From Bacteroidota bacterium (GTDB lineage: Bacteria; Bacteroidota; Bacteroidia; Bacteroidales; VadinHA17), in contig JAKLFN010000012.1 of assembly GCA_022711195.1 (NCBI GenBank), positions 1 through 22,582 of the forward strand: a DNA stretch of 22,582 nucleotides, read 5' to 3'. Within the stretch, counting starts at the first letter, position 1. Every line of letters begins with the position of its first letter. This document shows positions 1 through 10,200 of this stretch, piece after piece. The notes under the pieces were generated by a model. That model saw only the letters and a list, made by a program, of their open reading frames with translations, did not search any database and was not told where the DNA came from. A program made the position numbers and the translations under genes.

Positions 1-1272
1 ATAGAAATCAATCCACTGCTGAAGCCATATCTTCTGAAGATTTGCAACATTGCCAGTACCATAAGTTGTGCTAGGCATAGCAACATTGGCTGAACCAAGG
101 TATCCTGCTGTAGGAGCTGCAATACCCCATTTAGTGAATGATGCTGTGATCCCAGCTTCAAAAAGTGTTTTTGTATTTGCCACCTCGGATGTCCATCCTC
201 TCTCTGCAGCTTCAGCGCGGGCAAGAAGAACAGAACCGGCTGTAAGAATGTAGATTGTACTGGTTTCTGTACGGTAAGCATTAGCCATTACATAGCAATA
301 GTCTGGATTGGCGCCGCACCACGGGTCAATATAAGTACGGACTCTTCCGAAAGGCACACCTTTTGGTGAAGCAGCACCTGTAACAGCAGAACCGTAAACT
401 GACTGTCTGAGGTCGCCCAGCGGTGTCAGAATATTTGTCATGGTTTCGCTTTCTCCATAGTCCTTACGGCCATCATACATTTCCCAGAACTCATTCTTGA
501 AGTTTCCTCCTGGAGGAATAAGCTTGAAATTTTCAGAGTTTTCATCGATAGAACCTCCTGCATCAGCAAGGGCAGCCTTGAATTCTGTTGCGGCATAACC
601 TGCTGAAGTCGGGTATACTTTCGAAAGCCTGAGAGCCATGAGCATCCTCATTGAATTTCCGAACTTAATCCAGTTTGCGATATCTCCGTTATAAACGAGG
701 TCGCCCTTTATTGGGGCACCGGTTAGTGTAAGCTGTCCGACAGCTGCAGTAACATCAGCAATTAGGCCTTTGTAAATAGATTCCTGGCTTTCGAACGAAA
801 CAGCTGAATTTCCCTTAAGGGCGGTCCTGAAAGGAACAGCGCCCCAGCGGTCGGTGATAGTCCACATGATATAACTCTGCAAAAGCGTAGCGATTGCAAT
901 CTGGTTATTGTTGGCACCGTTAAGCTCGGCTGCAACCTTTGTTGCTGCATCGGTATTGGTTATCTTGATATTCTCAAGGTCATATAGGAATCCGGAATAT
1001 ATCGCCATCGGCGATGTAAGGTTTGCTGTATAGAGTGACAATTCAGGGTACTGTGTTTCTGAGAAATACTGGCAATATAGAGCAGAACCTCTGTGAGAAC
1101 CATATCCTCCGAATTCAGAGAGAACGTTGGTGAGCAGTGCGGCAGTATTAGGTGTATTTGTGACTCCCGGGTTGGTGTTTGTATCACCAAAATCCGAAAG
1201 CAGATCACAGCTCGAAACAAGCAGAACTACCGCCAGTGCTAAGGTTGAAATTTTATAAATTGATTTTTTCAT
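1..1272 (-). CDS. SusD/RagB-family nutrient-binding outer-membrane lipoprotein (3' end cut by window)
   Basis: The visible 424 residues are the N-terminal part of a SusD-like surface lipoprotein, which caps a SusC channel and captures its substrate. The start at 1272 gives MKKSIYKIS, a hydrophobic stretch, and a lipobox ending VSSC with Cys22 as the lipidated residue. The following stretch rich in N, T and P, the helical segment around ITDRWGAVPF and the later KIWLQQWIDF are typical of the SusD-like group 2 (PF12771-type) proteins. Those are usually about 480-530 residues, so roughly 60-100 residues lie outside the window. The gene begins 34 bases after the susC stop and is surely cotranscribed with it. 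The substrate cannot be told from the sequence. Family assignment is confident; membership of the exact subfamily is less so. Confidence 0.92.
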   Translation of the reverse strand, partial: MKKSIYKISTLALAVVLLVSSCDLLSDFGDTNTNPGVTNTPNTAALLTNVLSEFGGYGSHRGSALYCQYFSETQYPELSLYTANLTSPMAIYSGFLYDLENIKITNTDAATKVAAELNGANNNQIAIATLLQSYIMWTITDRWGAVPFRTALKGNSAVSFESQESIYKGLIADVTAAVGQLTLTGAPIKGDLVYNGDIANWIKFGNSMRMLMALRLSKVYPTSAGYAATEFKAALADAGGSIDENSENFKLIPPGGNFKNEFWEMYDGRKDYGESETMTNILTPLGDLRQSVYGSAVTGAASPKGVPFGRVRTYIDPWCGANPDYCYVMANAYRTETSTIYILTAGSVLLARAEAAERGWTSEVANTKTLFEAGITASFTKWGIAAPTAGYLGSANVAMPSTTYGTGNVANLQKIWLQQWIDFY

Positions 1273-1306
1273 TATAGTAGTATTTAAAAGTTACTAATCG
1301 GCAATC

Positions 1307-4300
1307 CTAGAAAGTAAGCTTCAGATTGGCTCCCCATGAGCGGATTCCCGGGAACTGACCAGCTTCACCGGATGCACCAGAAATTTCTGATGGATCATAG
1401 TCATACTGCTTGGCGTAGATAAGCCACGGGTTCTGCGATACAAGTGAGAACTGGGCTGACTGGATATACTTGCTTACTCCACCGAGTTTAGCCATCGGAA
1501 TGTTGTAACCTATGCTGAGTTCACGCAGCTTTATATAAGTCAGATCATAAATGAATGAGTCATAAAACTTATTGTCGTACAGACTGTGATAGTACTGCTG
1601 TGCATCAACATAATAGTCGACTGGTGTGCGTGTGGTCTGGTCAACACCGAAAATATGAACACCGCCGCCGTCTTCGACAGGATCGCGGATCGGAATACCC
1701 TTGTCATTAAGACCTGAAGTCCTGGCTGTAAGGCCTGAATAAGTACCCCACATGTCTGACAGAGAGAAGAATTTACCGCCAAACTGATAGTCTATGTTAG
1801 CAATAACGGTAATGTCCTTGAAAATTTTGATCGAGTTCTGAACACCGCCGGTGACTTTCGGAAGAACGTTGCCGAAGAAGGTTTTTGAATCGGTAACATA
1901 TCCGCCGGAAGATGTAAGAAGAGGAAGGCCTGATGCAGAGTCTTTTGCGATACCGCTTCCATAGAGCTCACCCCATGGACGATTGATAGCATGAACCATG
2001 TAAGGAACTTCGTTTCTTCCCCATATCGACTGAACTGTAAACTGGTCAACACCCTCAGCGATCTTAACAACTTCCTGTTTCAGGAGGTAAGAGAATGTAG
2101 CATTGAGGTCCCATGATATTTTTGAATTATCAACAGGTTTGAGGTTGATAATAAAATCAAGGCCATTCTTAACAATTTCTCCGGTGTTAAGGTATTTTTC
2201 GGTGAAACCACTGTAGTTAGAAATCGTAACTGCATAAGGGATATCCTTTTCTGTTCCGTCCCAGTAGGTTGCTGTAAGACCAACCCTGTTCTTCAGGAAT
2301 CTTAATTCCATACCAAATTCTTTCTGAGTCTTGACAGCGCCCCTGATATTCGGATCAACCAAACGATCGGGTGTCCCCATAAGGAAGTTGCCGTTCCACT
2401 GATACTGATTAACACCATAAGAAAATCCAGGGTATGCAAAAACATCAATTGTTGTAGGAATTTCTCCCCATGAAGCGCGTACTTTACCAAAGCTCAGCCA
2501 TGGAAGGTCGAGAAGGTCGCTGAAAACGAATGATCCACCAAATGATTTTGAAAGGATTGAGTTATCATCGGAAGGAAGAACAGAATACCAGTCATTCCTG
2601 AGAGTGAATTCTGCAAAGAGAAAATCTCTGAATCCAATGTCACCGCGGATAAATGCTGCGTTGTACTGCTCTTTCTCTCTTGCGTTGGTAATTAACGGCG
2701 TATCTTTGGAATTATTGATAGCATATAAATTCTTTATATTGAAACCGTTAACAGTTTCAGCCCTATTGTCCTTATAGACAGATCTAAAGAAGTCTGTTCC
2801 TGCGTTTGCATTGACTTTAACATCGCCAAACTGACGGGAGAATGAAAGAAGAACTTCATAGTTCTCACGGCTTGAGTATGTTGTCCTTGTATAATAGAAC
2901 CCTTTACATTCAGGTGAGTTACCTGTTGTCTGTGTACCGCTGTCGTTGAGGTCGGTGCTGTACATTCTTTCTGACCAGGTGTTGTTCTGCTGGCGGCGGT
3001 AGCTTACTTTTGCAGAGAGGCCCTCCATTATCTTATAGTTAAGAGATACATCTCCGAAAAGACGGTCAGCTCTTGAAGGCTGTTTTACCAGGTCGAACCA
3101 CTTATAGAAATTGTACCAGTAGTTACCTGCATAGAAATTTTTCTGGTTAGCAGGGTCATATACTGTAGGATTATTATGGTTCCAGCTTGCCCAGATACCG
3201 TCAGGAGTCCTGAGATCTTTCAGTTCTCTCATTAGATTCATATCGAGATCCCTGTGGAACCACTGGTTGAATGAACCTGTTGTCTGGTTTGAATAACCGT
3301 CATCAAAATCACCTTCTGTTGATGTGGTGAAGAAGTTAACATTTGCACCGAAAGTAAGCCTCTTGGTAATGTCATAAGTTGCTTTCACTGAGAAGTTAGT
3401 CTTGCTCAGTGTTGACTGAGGAAGGTTTCCCTTAACAGATACATTTCCAAGAACAGCGCGGATATTAAAACCTTCAGCAATTTTTGAAAATGCTACACTG
3501 TTGTTAAGAGTGGAGCCAACATCGTAGAAATCTCTTGCGTTGTTTGGCTGCGGAACAAGGCTGGCAGTTTTACCTGTATATTCAGATCCCGGATACCATG
3601 CATACCATGGAATATATTCCTGCCCTGCCATTCTGGGACCCCAACTGGCATCGTCAGAATAGTCGGGATAATACTTTCCGTCGAGAGGTGCCCATTCAAC
3701 AGGGTCAATTCCATCTCTGTATGAATATTTGTACATATCAGAAACGTTGCCGCCGGCATAGTCGTTCTGGTAATTCGGAAGTATGTAAACATAGTTCAGG
3801 AGGAAGCCCGAATTAAGTTCAACCCCCATTGATTTTCCGGCTATTGTTTTGGCTTTCTTGGTAGTGATGATAATAGCGCCGTTTGATCCCTGTGCTCCGA
3901 GAATTGCTGATGCAGCAGGACCAGAAAGCACGCTGATATCCTCAATGTCGTCCATATTGAGGTCGTTTGAGTTGGGCAGTATGGTACCATCAACAACATA
4001 AAGAATGCCTGATCCTGTACCGAAGCCGCTGTCACCACGAAGCCTTACAGATCCTGACGATCCGAGTTTTGCTGATGACTGGCCCCTGAACTGGATACCG
4101 GAAACTTTACCGGCCAGTGCGTTGTTTACGTTTGTTTGCCTGACTTCAGCAAGCTTGTCGCCCGAAACAACCTGGTTGAGGGCAGAAGAACTCTTGGGAG
4201 CCCTTTTAATGCCGTAACCACTCGTTACAACGACTTCCTGTAGCCCTATCATGCTTGATGTCATGACTACATCTATCACAGAGCGACCTGCAATCTCAAC

Positions 4301-4549
4301 TTCCTGTTGTTCCATCCCTATATAGGAGAAAACCAGTGTTGTTGCATTTGCAGGTGCTGTAACAGAATATTTTCCGTTTAAATCTGTAAGGGCACCTACT
4401 GTGGTACCTTTAACCTGAACAGTCACCCCGGGAAGTGCCCCTTCCCCTTCAGTAGCAGAGGTAACCGTACCTGTAATGACTTTTGTCTGTGCCAGAAGAG
4501 TTGCCCCGGCTAACACAAACAAAGAAATCAGCAGAAATAGTTTCTTCAT
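1307..4549 (-). CDS. SusC/RagA-family TonB-dependent outer-membrane transporter
   Basis: A 1080-residue TonB-linked outer-membrane channel that, with the SusD-like lipoprotein downstream, imports a large nutrient (glycan, peptide or similar) into the periplasm. In order: signal peptide about 1-20 (ending LLA before Q21); carboxypeptidase-regulatory-like beta domain about 23-100 (ITGTVTSATEG, GVTVQVKGTT, GALTDLNGKYSV); TonB box region about 103-113 (LQEVVVTSGYG); plug domain about 115-232 with the SusC hallmark YVVDGTILPN and the stretch DIEDISVLSGPAASAILGAQ; then a beta barrel ending in the aromatic C-terminus ANLKLTF. Length is normal for the family. The start at 4549 is the first Met and opens directly into the signal peptide. 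A promoter lies 33 bases or more upstream. No neighbouring sigma/anti-sigma pair or hydrolase is present to hint at the substrate. Confidence 0.96.
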   Translation of the reverse strand: MKKLFLLISLFVLAGATLLAQTKVITGTVTSATEGEGALPGVTVQVKGTTVGALTDLNGKYSVTAPANATTLVFSYIGMEQQEVEIAGRSVIDVVMTSSMIGLQEVVVTSGYGIKRAPKSSSALNQVVSGDKLAEVRQTNVNNALAGKVSGIQFRGQSSAKLGSSGSVRLRGDSGFGTGSGILYVVDGTILPNSNDLNMDDIEDISVLSGPAASAILGAQGSNGAIIITTKKAKTIAGKSMGVELNSGFLLNYVYILPNYQNDYAGGNVSDMYKYSYRDGIDPVEWAPLDGKYYPDYSDDASWGPRMAGQEYIPWYAWYPGSEYTGKTASLVPQPNNARDFYDVGSTLNNSVAFSKIAEGFNIRAVLGNVSVKGNLPQSTLSKTNFSVKATYDITKRLTFGANVNFFTTSTEGDFDDGYSNQTTGSFNQWFHRDLDMNLMRELKDLRTPDGIWASWNHNNPTVYDPANQKNFYAGNYWYNFYKWFDLVKQPSRADRLFGDVSLNYKIMEGLSAKVSYRRQQNNTWSERMYSTDLNDSGTQTTGNSPECKGFYYTRTTYSSRENYEVLLSFSRQFGDVKVNANAGTDFFRSVYKDNRAETVNGFNIKNLYAINNSKDTPLITNAREKEQYNAAFIRGDIGFRDFLFAEFTLRNDWYSVLPSDDNSILSKSFGGSFVFSDLLDLPWLSFGKVRASWGEIPTTIDVFAYPGFSYGVNQYQWNGNFLMGTPDRLVDPNIRGAVKTQKEFGMELRFLKNRVGLTATYWDGTEKDIPYAVTISNYSGFTEKYLNTGEIVKNGLDFIINLKPVDNSKISWDLNATFSYLLKQEVVKIAEGVDQFTVQSIWGRNEVPYMVHAINRPWGELYGSGIAKDSASGLPLLTSSGGYVTDSKTFFGNVLPKVTGGVQNSIKIFKDITVIANIDYQFGGKFFSLSDMWGTYSGLTARTSGLNDKGIPIRDPVEDGGGVHIFGVDQTTRTPVDYYVDAQQYYHSLYDNKFYDSFIYDLTYIKLRELSIGYNIPMAKLGGVSKYIQSAQFSLVSQNPWLIYAKQYDYDPSEISGASGEAGQFPGIRSWGANLKLTF

Positions 4550-4581
4550 ACGAATTAGTTTTAGGTTTTAAGTTAACATTC

Positions 4582-4611
4582 CAAAGATACCTGTTTTTTA
4601 AAAAAAACAAA
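4582..4611 (-). promoter_or_regulatory. Bacteroidota-type promoter for susC-susD
   Basis: Read on the minus strand, TTTG (4608-4611) is followed after 18 bases by TATCTTTG (4582-4589). This matches the Bacteroidota housekeeping sigma consensus TTTG-N19 to 21-TAnnTTTG with a spacer one base short. The spacer is T8A6 followed by CAGG, which may bend the DNA. Transcription would start near 4576 and leave a leader of about 27 bases before the susC ATG. Confidence 0.6.
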
Positions 4612-4866
4612 AAATCATCATGCTTTTTTTACATAATTCCAAAATATCGGCTCTTCAGCCACTTTTTGTGAATGAATCATTAATCAAAAATGAGCTTATA
4701 AGTCGGACATATAGCAATACCTAAATTTTGATTTAAATTATTTAGGAAGAATAGTGGAATTATTATGAAAATCTACCTCATGAAAAGGAATTCACTAAAT
4801 CCTTTTTCAGAAACGTTACATCGGCAAAATTCCTCTCCCGTCTGAGCGGGATAAGAATGACCCGAA
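4612..4866. other. Gene-free stretch upstream of the susC promoter
   Basis: AT-rich intergenic DNA between the susC promoter and the end of the DUF3109 gene. I see no credible coding frame and no second promoter box. Its only clear structure is the palindromic element at 4834-4853, listed separately. The rest has A/T runs but no further repeats that I can support. Confidence 0.6.
4834..4853. repeat. Palindromic REP-like element, copy 1 (degenerate); possible terminator
   Basis: TCCCGT (4836-4841), loop CTGA, GCGGGA (4846-4851) forms a hairpin of five Watson-Crick pairs plus one G-T pair. The 18 bases 4834-4851 match 5464-5481 at 17 positions in the same orientation. It lies 14 bases after the DUF3109 stop. 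On the minus strand the hairpin is followed by GAGGAATTTTGCC, so it might also work as a weak terminator, but the T run is short. Confidence 0.6.
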
Positions 4867-5445
4867 TCATTTATCGAAATTACTTCTAAGCTCTTCAGCT
4901 GCAATACAAAGCTCCTTATATACTTCTTCTCCGACAGCCCTGGTCAGGGGCTCCTTAAGAAACTCATACACATAAACACCCATGGAAGCACCACTGCGGC
5001 GCGCAGCAGAACATATCGACAACTCCTGGTAGTTCACAGCAGTAAAATCCCCGAATCTCTTCATCCTCACCGGGAAAAGATGACAGGAAAGAGGCTTCCG
5101 GAAACCTGTTATGCCTTCTTCATAAGCCTTCTCAATGGCACAGCTGTATATGCCTTTCTCAAAAAGAGTGTAGGCACATTCTGCACCTGAGATTAGCGGA
5201 GTGACATTGTCATTCTCAAAATCAACAACACTCGTACCCTGCTCTTCAACAGCCTTTAACCCCTCAGGCCTCAGAAATCCCTTTATCGAAGGAAATATCT
5301 CATCGAGTAACAACACTTCATCGTCAGTAAGAGGAGCTCCTGAATCACCATCCCTGCAGCACATTCCATGGCAGTTACGAAGATCGCAAACGAACTTCTT
5401 TTCAAGAACGTCGAGACTGAATATTGTATTGCCGATCTGAAGCAT
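4867..5445 (-). CDS. DUF3109 family cysteine-rich protein
   Basis: A 192-residue soluble protein of the DUF3109 family, widespread in Bacteroidota and of unproven function. It has eight cysteines in a pattern suggesting a metal or iron-sulfur site: CDLRNCHGMCC (20-30), Cys90, Cys102, the CHLFP motif (121-125) and Cys145 in SICSAA. The CxxxxCxxxCC cluster and CHLFP resemble YkgJ-like metal-chelating proteins, so metal binding is an inference from the cysteine pattern. There is no signal peptide or membrane segment. It lies downstream of gpmI, separated by 120 bases that hold two hairpin repeats. I see no TAnnTTTG box in that gap, so it may be transcribed by read-through from gpmI. The start at 5445 gives MLQIGNTIFSLDV, the usual N-terminus for the family as I recall it. 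Confidence 0.85.
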   Translation of the reverse strand: MLQIGNTIFSLDVLEKKFVCDLRNCHGMCCRDGDSGAPLTDDEVLLLDEIFPSIKGFLRPEGLKAVEEQGTSVVDFENDNVTPLISGAECAYTLFEKGIYSCAIEKAYEEGITGFRKPLSCHLFPVRMKRFGDFTAVNYQELSICSAARRSGASMGVYVYEFLKEPLTRAVGEEVYKELCIAAEELRSNFDK

Positions 5446-5463
5446 TCTTTACCTCTCCCTGAA

Positions 5464-5483
5464 TCTCCCGCCTGAGCGGGAGA
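5464..5483. repeat. Palindromic REP-like element, copy 2 (perfect hairpin)
   Basis: TCTCCCGC (5464-5471), loop CTGA, GCGGGAGA (5476-5483): a perfect 8-bp stem. Its first 18 bases repeat those at 4834-4851 with one difference, so the two copies bracket the DUF3109 gene in direct orientation. There is no T run on either side, so it does not look like a plain terminator. Confidence 0.75.
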
Positions 5484-5525
5484 GGGACTTATATTTTAAA
5501 TTTCTTCATATTCAGTTATATCTAT

Positions 5526-5565
5526 CCCCCTCTCTCCTGGGAGAGGGGGACTTAAGGGGGTGAGG
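5526..5565. repeat. Palindromic REP-like element, second type, abutting the gpmI stop
   Basis: CCCCCTCTC (5526-5534), six-base loop, GAGAGGGGG (5541-5549): a perfect 9-bp stem, followed by ACTTAAGGGGGTGAGG, which runs right up to the gpmI stop codon at 5566-5568. This arrangement resembles interspersed GGGAGAGG...CTTAAGGGGG repeats that I recall from many environmental genomes (recognition from memory). It could also stop or protect the gpmI transcript. Confidence 0.65.
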
Positions 5566-7086
5566 CTATACCAGCACCTTCCCTGTCATCTCCTTTGGAA
5601 CCGGCACACCCATAATTGTCAGCAGCGTCGGAGCCACATCGGCCAGGATACCCTCCTTTATCGTTTTATAACTATCGCTCACCAGTATGCACGGTACCGG
5701 GTTAAGGGAGTGGGCAGTATTCGGCGTTCCGTCTTCATTGATTGCATTATCGGCATTGCCATGATCTGCGATTATCATCACTTCATATCCCATCGAACGT
5801 GCAGCCCCGGCTACCGCACCGGCACATTCGTCGACTGTTTTTACAGCTTTTTTTATTGCTTCATAAACACCTGTATGACCCACCATATCACCATTGGCAA
5901 AATTGAGACATATAAAATCGAATTTGCCGGTATTTATTGCTTTGATAACTTCATCCCTGACCTGGTAGGCGCTCATCTCAGGCTGAAGATCGTAGGTCGC
6001 AACTTTGGGTGATGGTACAAGTATCCTCTCTTCATTCAGAAATACTTCTTCCCTGCCCCCGGAGAAAAAGAAAGTAACATGTGCATATTTCTCCGTTTCA
6101 GCAATCCTGAGCTGCTTCCTTCCTGCACCCGCAAGAACTTCTCCGATAGTCATGCCGGCATTTTCCTTGGGATAGATCACATGAAGCCCCCTGAAAGTGG
6201 CATCATAAGGGGTCATGGTGCAGTAATAAAGCGGAATCGTTTTCATGCCTGACTCCGGCATATCTTTCTGTGTCAGAACTATCGTAAGTTCTTTGGCCCT
6301 GTCGTTCCTGAAATTAAAGAATACAATAACATCACCCGGTTGTACTTTCCCTACAGGTTGCCCGGAATCATCCACCACAACTATCGGTTTCATGAACTCA
6401 TCGGTAACGCCGGAATCGTAAGATTTCTGCATAGCATCAAGAATATCAGTAGTTGGTATTCCGATGCCGTTCACTATCAGGTCATATCCTTCTTTGATCC
6501 TTTCCCATCTCTTATCCCTGTCCATTGCATAATAACGGCCGACGAAAGAGGCAACCTTACCGTTTGATTTTTCAAGATACGTCAGAAGGTTTTTCATATA
6601 CCCGAGACCGCTGCGCGGATCAGTATCGCGTCCGTCGCCAAATCCATGGATAAATACATTCTTCAGATTGTAATCCATTGTCATATCACATAAATGATAA
6701 AGGTGCCTGTCGAGAGAATGAACTCCTCCGTCTGAAAGGAGACCAAAGAAATGCACCTGCTTATTTTTATCACGGGCATAGGAAAACGCTTCAGTCAGAA
6801 CCTTGTTCTGCTTTATTTCACCGGTTTTGCATTCCTTGTTAATTTTTACAAGATCCTGGTAGATTATTCTTCCGGCTCCGATGTTAAGATGTCCCACCTC
6901 GGAGTTTCCCATCTGTCCTTCAGGCAGTCCGACATCCTCCCCGGAGGCAAACAGCCTTGAATTGGGATACTTTTTCACCAGTTCGTCAAGATTGGGTGTT
7001 GGTACTGTACTTATCACATCGGCTGCTGATCCGTCACCGATCCCCCAGCCGTCCAGTATCATCAGAAGTGTCTTTTTATTTTTCAT
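5566..7086 (-). CDS. gpmI: 2,3-bisphosphoglycerate-independent phosphoglycerate mutase
   Basis: A 506-residue cytoplasmic glycolytic enzyme that interconverts 3- and 2-phosphoglycerate through a phosphoserine intermediate with two metal ions. The alkaline-phosphatase-like fold motifs are all visible: [10 protein letters not shown] with metal ligand Asp12; nucleophile Ser62 in [17 protein letters not shown]; His123 in DGGVHS; DGRDTDP at 151-157; NFRNDRAKE with Arg260 and Arg263; Lys334 in EKYAHVT; Asp400 and His404 in GDMVGHTG; Asp441-His442 in IADHGNAD; and His459. Length is normal. I place the start at 7086 ([15 protein letters not shown]) rather than at the in-frame ATG at 7167, because the extra 27 residues are not family-like and the longer start falls inside the promoter at 7138-7168. 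It has its own promoter and is probably a separate unit from the operon upstream. Confidence 0.97.
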   Translation of the reverse strand: MKNKKTLLMILDGWGIGDGSAADVISTVPTPNLDELVKKYPNSRLFASGEDVGLPEGQMGNSEVGHLNIGAGRIIYQDLVKINKECKTGEIKQNKVLTEAFSYARDKNKQVHFFGLLSDGGVHSLDRHLYHLCDMTMDYNLKNVFIHGFGDGRDTDPRSGLGYMKNLLTYLEKSNGKVASFVGRYYAMDRDKRWERIKEGYDLIVNGIGIPTTDILDAMQKSYDSGVTDEFMKPIVVVDDSGQPVGKVQPGDVIVFFNFRNDRAKELTIVLTQKDMPESGMKTIPLYYCTMTPYDATFRGLHVIYPKENAGMTIGEVLAGAGRKQLRIAETEKYAHVTFFFSGGREEVFLNEERILVPSPKVATYDLQPEMSAYQVRDEVIKAINTGKFDFICLNFANGDMVGHTGVYEAIKKAVKTVDECAGAVAGAARSMGYEVMIIADHGNADNAINEDGTPNTAHSLNPVPCILVSDSYKTIKEGILADVAPTLLTIMGVPVPKEMTGKVLV

Positions 7087-7137
7087 TATATTAATAAGGT
7101 ATAGAGTACTAACAAATAAAACCATAATTATGGCCTG

Positions 7138-7168
7138 CAAATTTAGCGAAAAAGGGGTTTGTCCCAAA
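7138..7168 (-). promoter_or_regulatory. Bacteroidota-type promoter for gpmI
   Basis: On the minus strand TTTG (7165-7168), a 19-base spacer, then TAAATTTG (7138-7145). This is a full match to the TTTG-N19-TAnnTTTG consensus. The predicted start near 7133 gives a leader of about 46 bases to the ATG at 7086, and it rules out translation from the upstream in-frame ATG at 7167. Confidence 0.75.
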
Positions 7169-7216
7169 TAATATACTATCTCAGACTGAAATAAAATATC
7201 AGAAGACCGGATGAAT

Positions 7217-10200
7217 TTATTTTACTTCTCTTATCCTTATTTTGATTTCAGAATCCGTACAGGTTTTTTCAAAAGGTATATCCCTGCCTACATATAAGTT
7301 CCACTCATCCTGTGTCATGTTCCTTGAAACCAACGAACAGATGTCCCGTACCATGAAGTCAGAATGGGTCAGGCGGCTGACGAGATTGTTCTTGCCTTTA
7401 TCTGTACCCGAAATAATTGACTGTCCGTCAGGGCTGAACTGAATTGTAATTACCGAACCTTCATTATCGGTAATTATCACAGGTGGTTCTGAAAGATCGG
7501 AAACATTTCTTATGTTGAAGATCCTCACCGATCTGTCCGCACCGGCTGTCGCCATTTGTTCCTTTACCCTGCTGAACTGTATATCGTTTACTTTTGAGGT
7601 ATGTGCTTTTACAAATGAAATCCTTTCTCTCAAAACCACATCCCACAGTTCGACGAATCCTTCAGGATCACCTATTGCTAGTATACTTTTGTCAGGTAAG
7701 AACCTTATCACATTGATCTTCTTTCTTACAGTTTCAATCATGAAGTAGTTGTGATTATTTTCAGGATTCCATACTATAATTTTGTTTTCTGAATTGATAC
7801 CTGCAAAATATTCACCTCCTGAAGAAACATCAACCTTTATTATTCCTGTTCCTGCCGGTGTAACATTTGTACAGGTTTTCTCGTTCAGATCCCATTTAAG
7901 TACACGTCCGTCGAGTGAAGCGGAATAAAGGAAATTCCCGTCTGATGAGAAGTTAAGAGAATTAATCCTGTCTGTATGAGCTGAAAGCTTATACTTTACA
8001 CCTTCCCCGCTAAGTGGTATCATATGAACGGAAGAGTTTGTTTCACCTGCAGCGAGCCATGATGCATCAGGATTAACAGCAAGTATTTCTATTACCTTTT
8101 CGCCGGAATAGATTTCACTGAAATTGCGATTATCGCCTGATAATGTCCACTTCAGGACTTTACCGTCACTGCCCGAAGTAAAGAATTCCTTACCGTCGGG
8201 ATGGAATGCAATGCTTTTTATTTCTCCCTCATGACCGTTGAAGGTCTTATAACCGATTGCATATTGTCGTGTGATATTATAGAGCCCGGAATAAATATCA
8301 GCATCATTGTCAGATCCTCCGTTTTTCTTATTGAAAAGATAAGCCTGGTAAGCCAGGAGGGTTTGAAGGTCTTTATTTCCGTCGAGTTGGAGGGATCTTA
8401 GTGATAATGATTTCCCGACTGAAAGCATTCTGAGTCTTACAGCTTCATCCTTCTGTTCGGTTGCGGAAGCAGCCATCAGGCTGGCTTCTATAACAGCGCT
8501 TTGTGCAGAATCGGCAAAACTTTCAGCTGCCGATAACCTTGACTGAATGAATGCTTTTTGCTTAAGTGCCTCTTCGGCATCTCTCCGTGCGATAACAGCT
8601 CCGGAATCGGATTCCTGTAACTTCATGAAAGCAACTGAAGCTGTTGAATCTGCCTTAATTTTTTCCTTTTCGGCAAGTATCCGTTTTGTTTCTTCGAGCG
8701 CTTTTTGCCTGTCGGCCGAGACTTTTTGAATAAATGCCGATATCATTAATCCCAGAGCAATAATTGTGGCACCTCCAAAGAATATTGTCATTATCCTGGT
8801 GCGCTTCATTTTACTTCTCTGGATCTTCAGCTTTCTTTCTTCTTCATCAAGATATTCTTTTTCGCTGGTCCTGAGGAAGACCATTGCTCTTTCGAATGCA
8901 GGGTCATATCTTCTGGCCCATTTCAGTGTGGGTTTTTCCCTGTCGCGCCAGTTGATTGCCAGCTGAATATCCGGAGTTCTCATTAATCCGGTCTTCCCGT
9001 GCTGGTATAATGACGATGATTCAGCGAGCTTCAGGTACATCTGAATTGATGAAGCCTCCTCGTCAACCCATGCAGTGAGCCTGCTCCACAATCTGATGAG
9101 ACTCTCGTGCGAAAGGTCGATAACGGAATCTTCATTCAGCGGAAGACCGTATCGTGGTGTGAGGAATGACCTTGATGGTTGTCTGAATTTTTCTATCACC
9201 TCTGCCAGTTCTGCGGAGGAACAGTCAATAATAGATTTCAGGGTTGAAAAGACTGTTGGTCTTCTGATCCCCCTGTTGTCGCTTCCTTTTTCAGTCAGAG
9301 CCCTGAACATCCTTCTGCATATCTCCCTGCCACGGTTATCGAGTTCTCCGAAAGCTTCGTCGGCATGCCGTGCCATTGCATTCCTCATGGTACCCACCGA
9401 ATCATAATCGGCATAACCAAGCGGCCTTTCAGGATCTTTGAGCTCGAGCCAGTGATTCCATGTCCTCATAAGAGCATGCTGCAATACAGGCAACTGATCA
9501 GAATGTTCATCAATATCGTCAAGAAGAGTCTCAACAAATGATTTATCGATTGAAGCTCCTGCATATTTCACAGGCCCCTCAATAACCTGCCTGTAATTCT
9601 CCCTTTCCATACGCGGTATAAGGAAATTACTTGTATTTATCAATTGTGTAAGCCCCTGGTAATATGCACACTCACCCATGAAATCGGCCCTCATTGTGAC
9701 AATTGTATAGACTCTTGAATCCGAAAGACTTACCGCATTGACAAGATTCTCGACAAATTCTCCGGTTTCAGTACCGTATGTTCCACCAGTATCGGATGTG
9801 CGGTATCTGAAAAGCTCCTCGAACTGATCGACAACCAGTAAAACTTTCTCATATCCCCTTATTATATGTTTTTTCAGGGCTATGGATATGCCGTCTGACT
9901 CCCTGTGAAGGTCGGAAAGAAGTGTTTCAACAGGGACTTCTTTCAATCCGGTCTCAGCAATATTTTCATGGATGGCATGAGCCAGACTCTCGAAGGGATC
10001 ATTTCCAGGCCTGAAGATTATAATTCTCCACGGAGAGAATTCTTTTCGCCCCATTTCCTTTATCCTTGGCAAAATGCCACAGTAAACCAAAGACGATTTA
10101 CCGCTTCCGGACGCTCCGGTGACCGTTACAAAACGGTTTCTCAGAAGCTTGGAGAATACTTCATCACTTTCCTTTTCACGTCCGAAGAAGAGCTCACTTT

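Noticed and set aside
1..4549. A full polysaccharide utilisation locus
   Set aside because: Only the susC/susD pair is visible; no glycoside hydrolase, lyase, sulfatase or regulator lies beside it in this window.
5560..6012. Plus-strand frame of 150 codons
   Set aside because: It lies wholly antisense to gpmI, whose motifs are complete; no family resemblance in the translated product.
7087..7167. Longer gpmI start at 7167
   Set aside because: The added residues are not family-like, and the gpmI promoter lies within them.
7217..8250. CRISPR-like or tandem DNA repeat from the WD40 region
   Set aside because: The periodicity is only in the protein; the DNA units are diverged and there are no identical spacer-flanking repeats.
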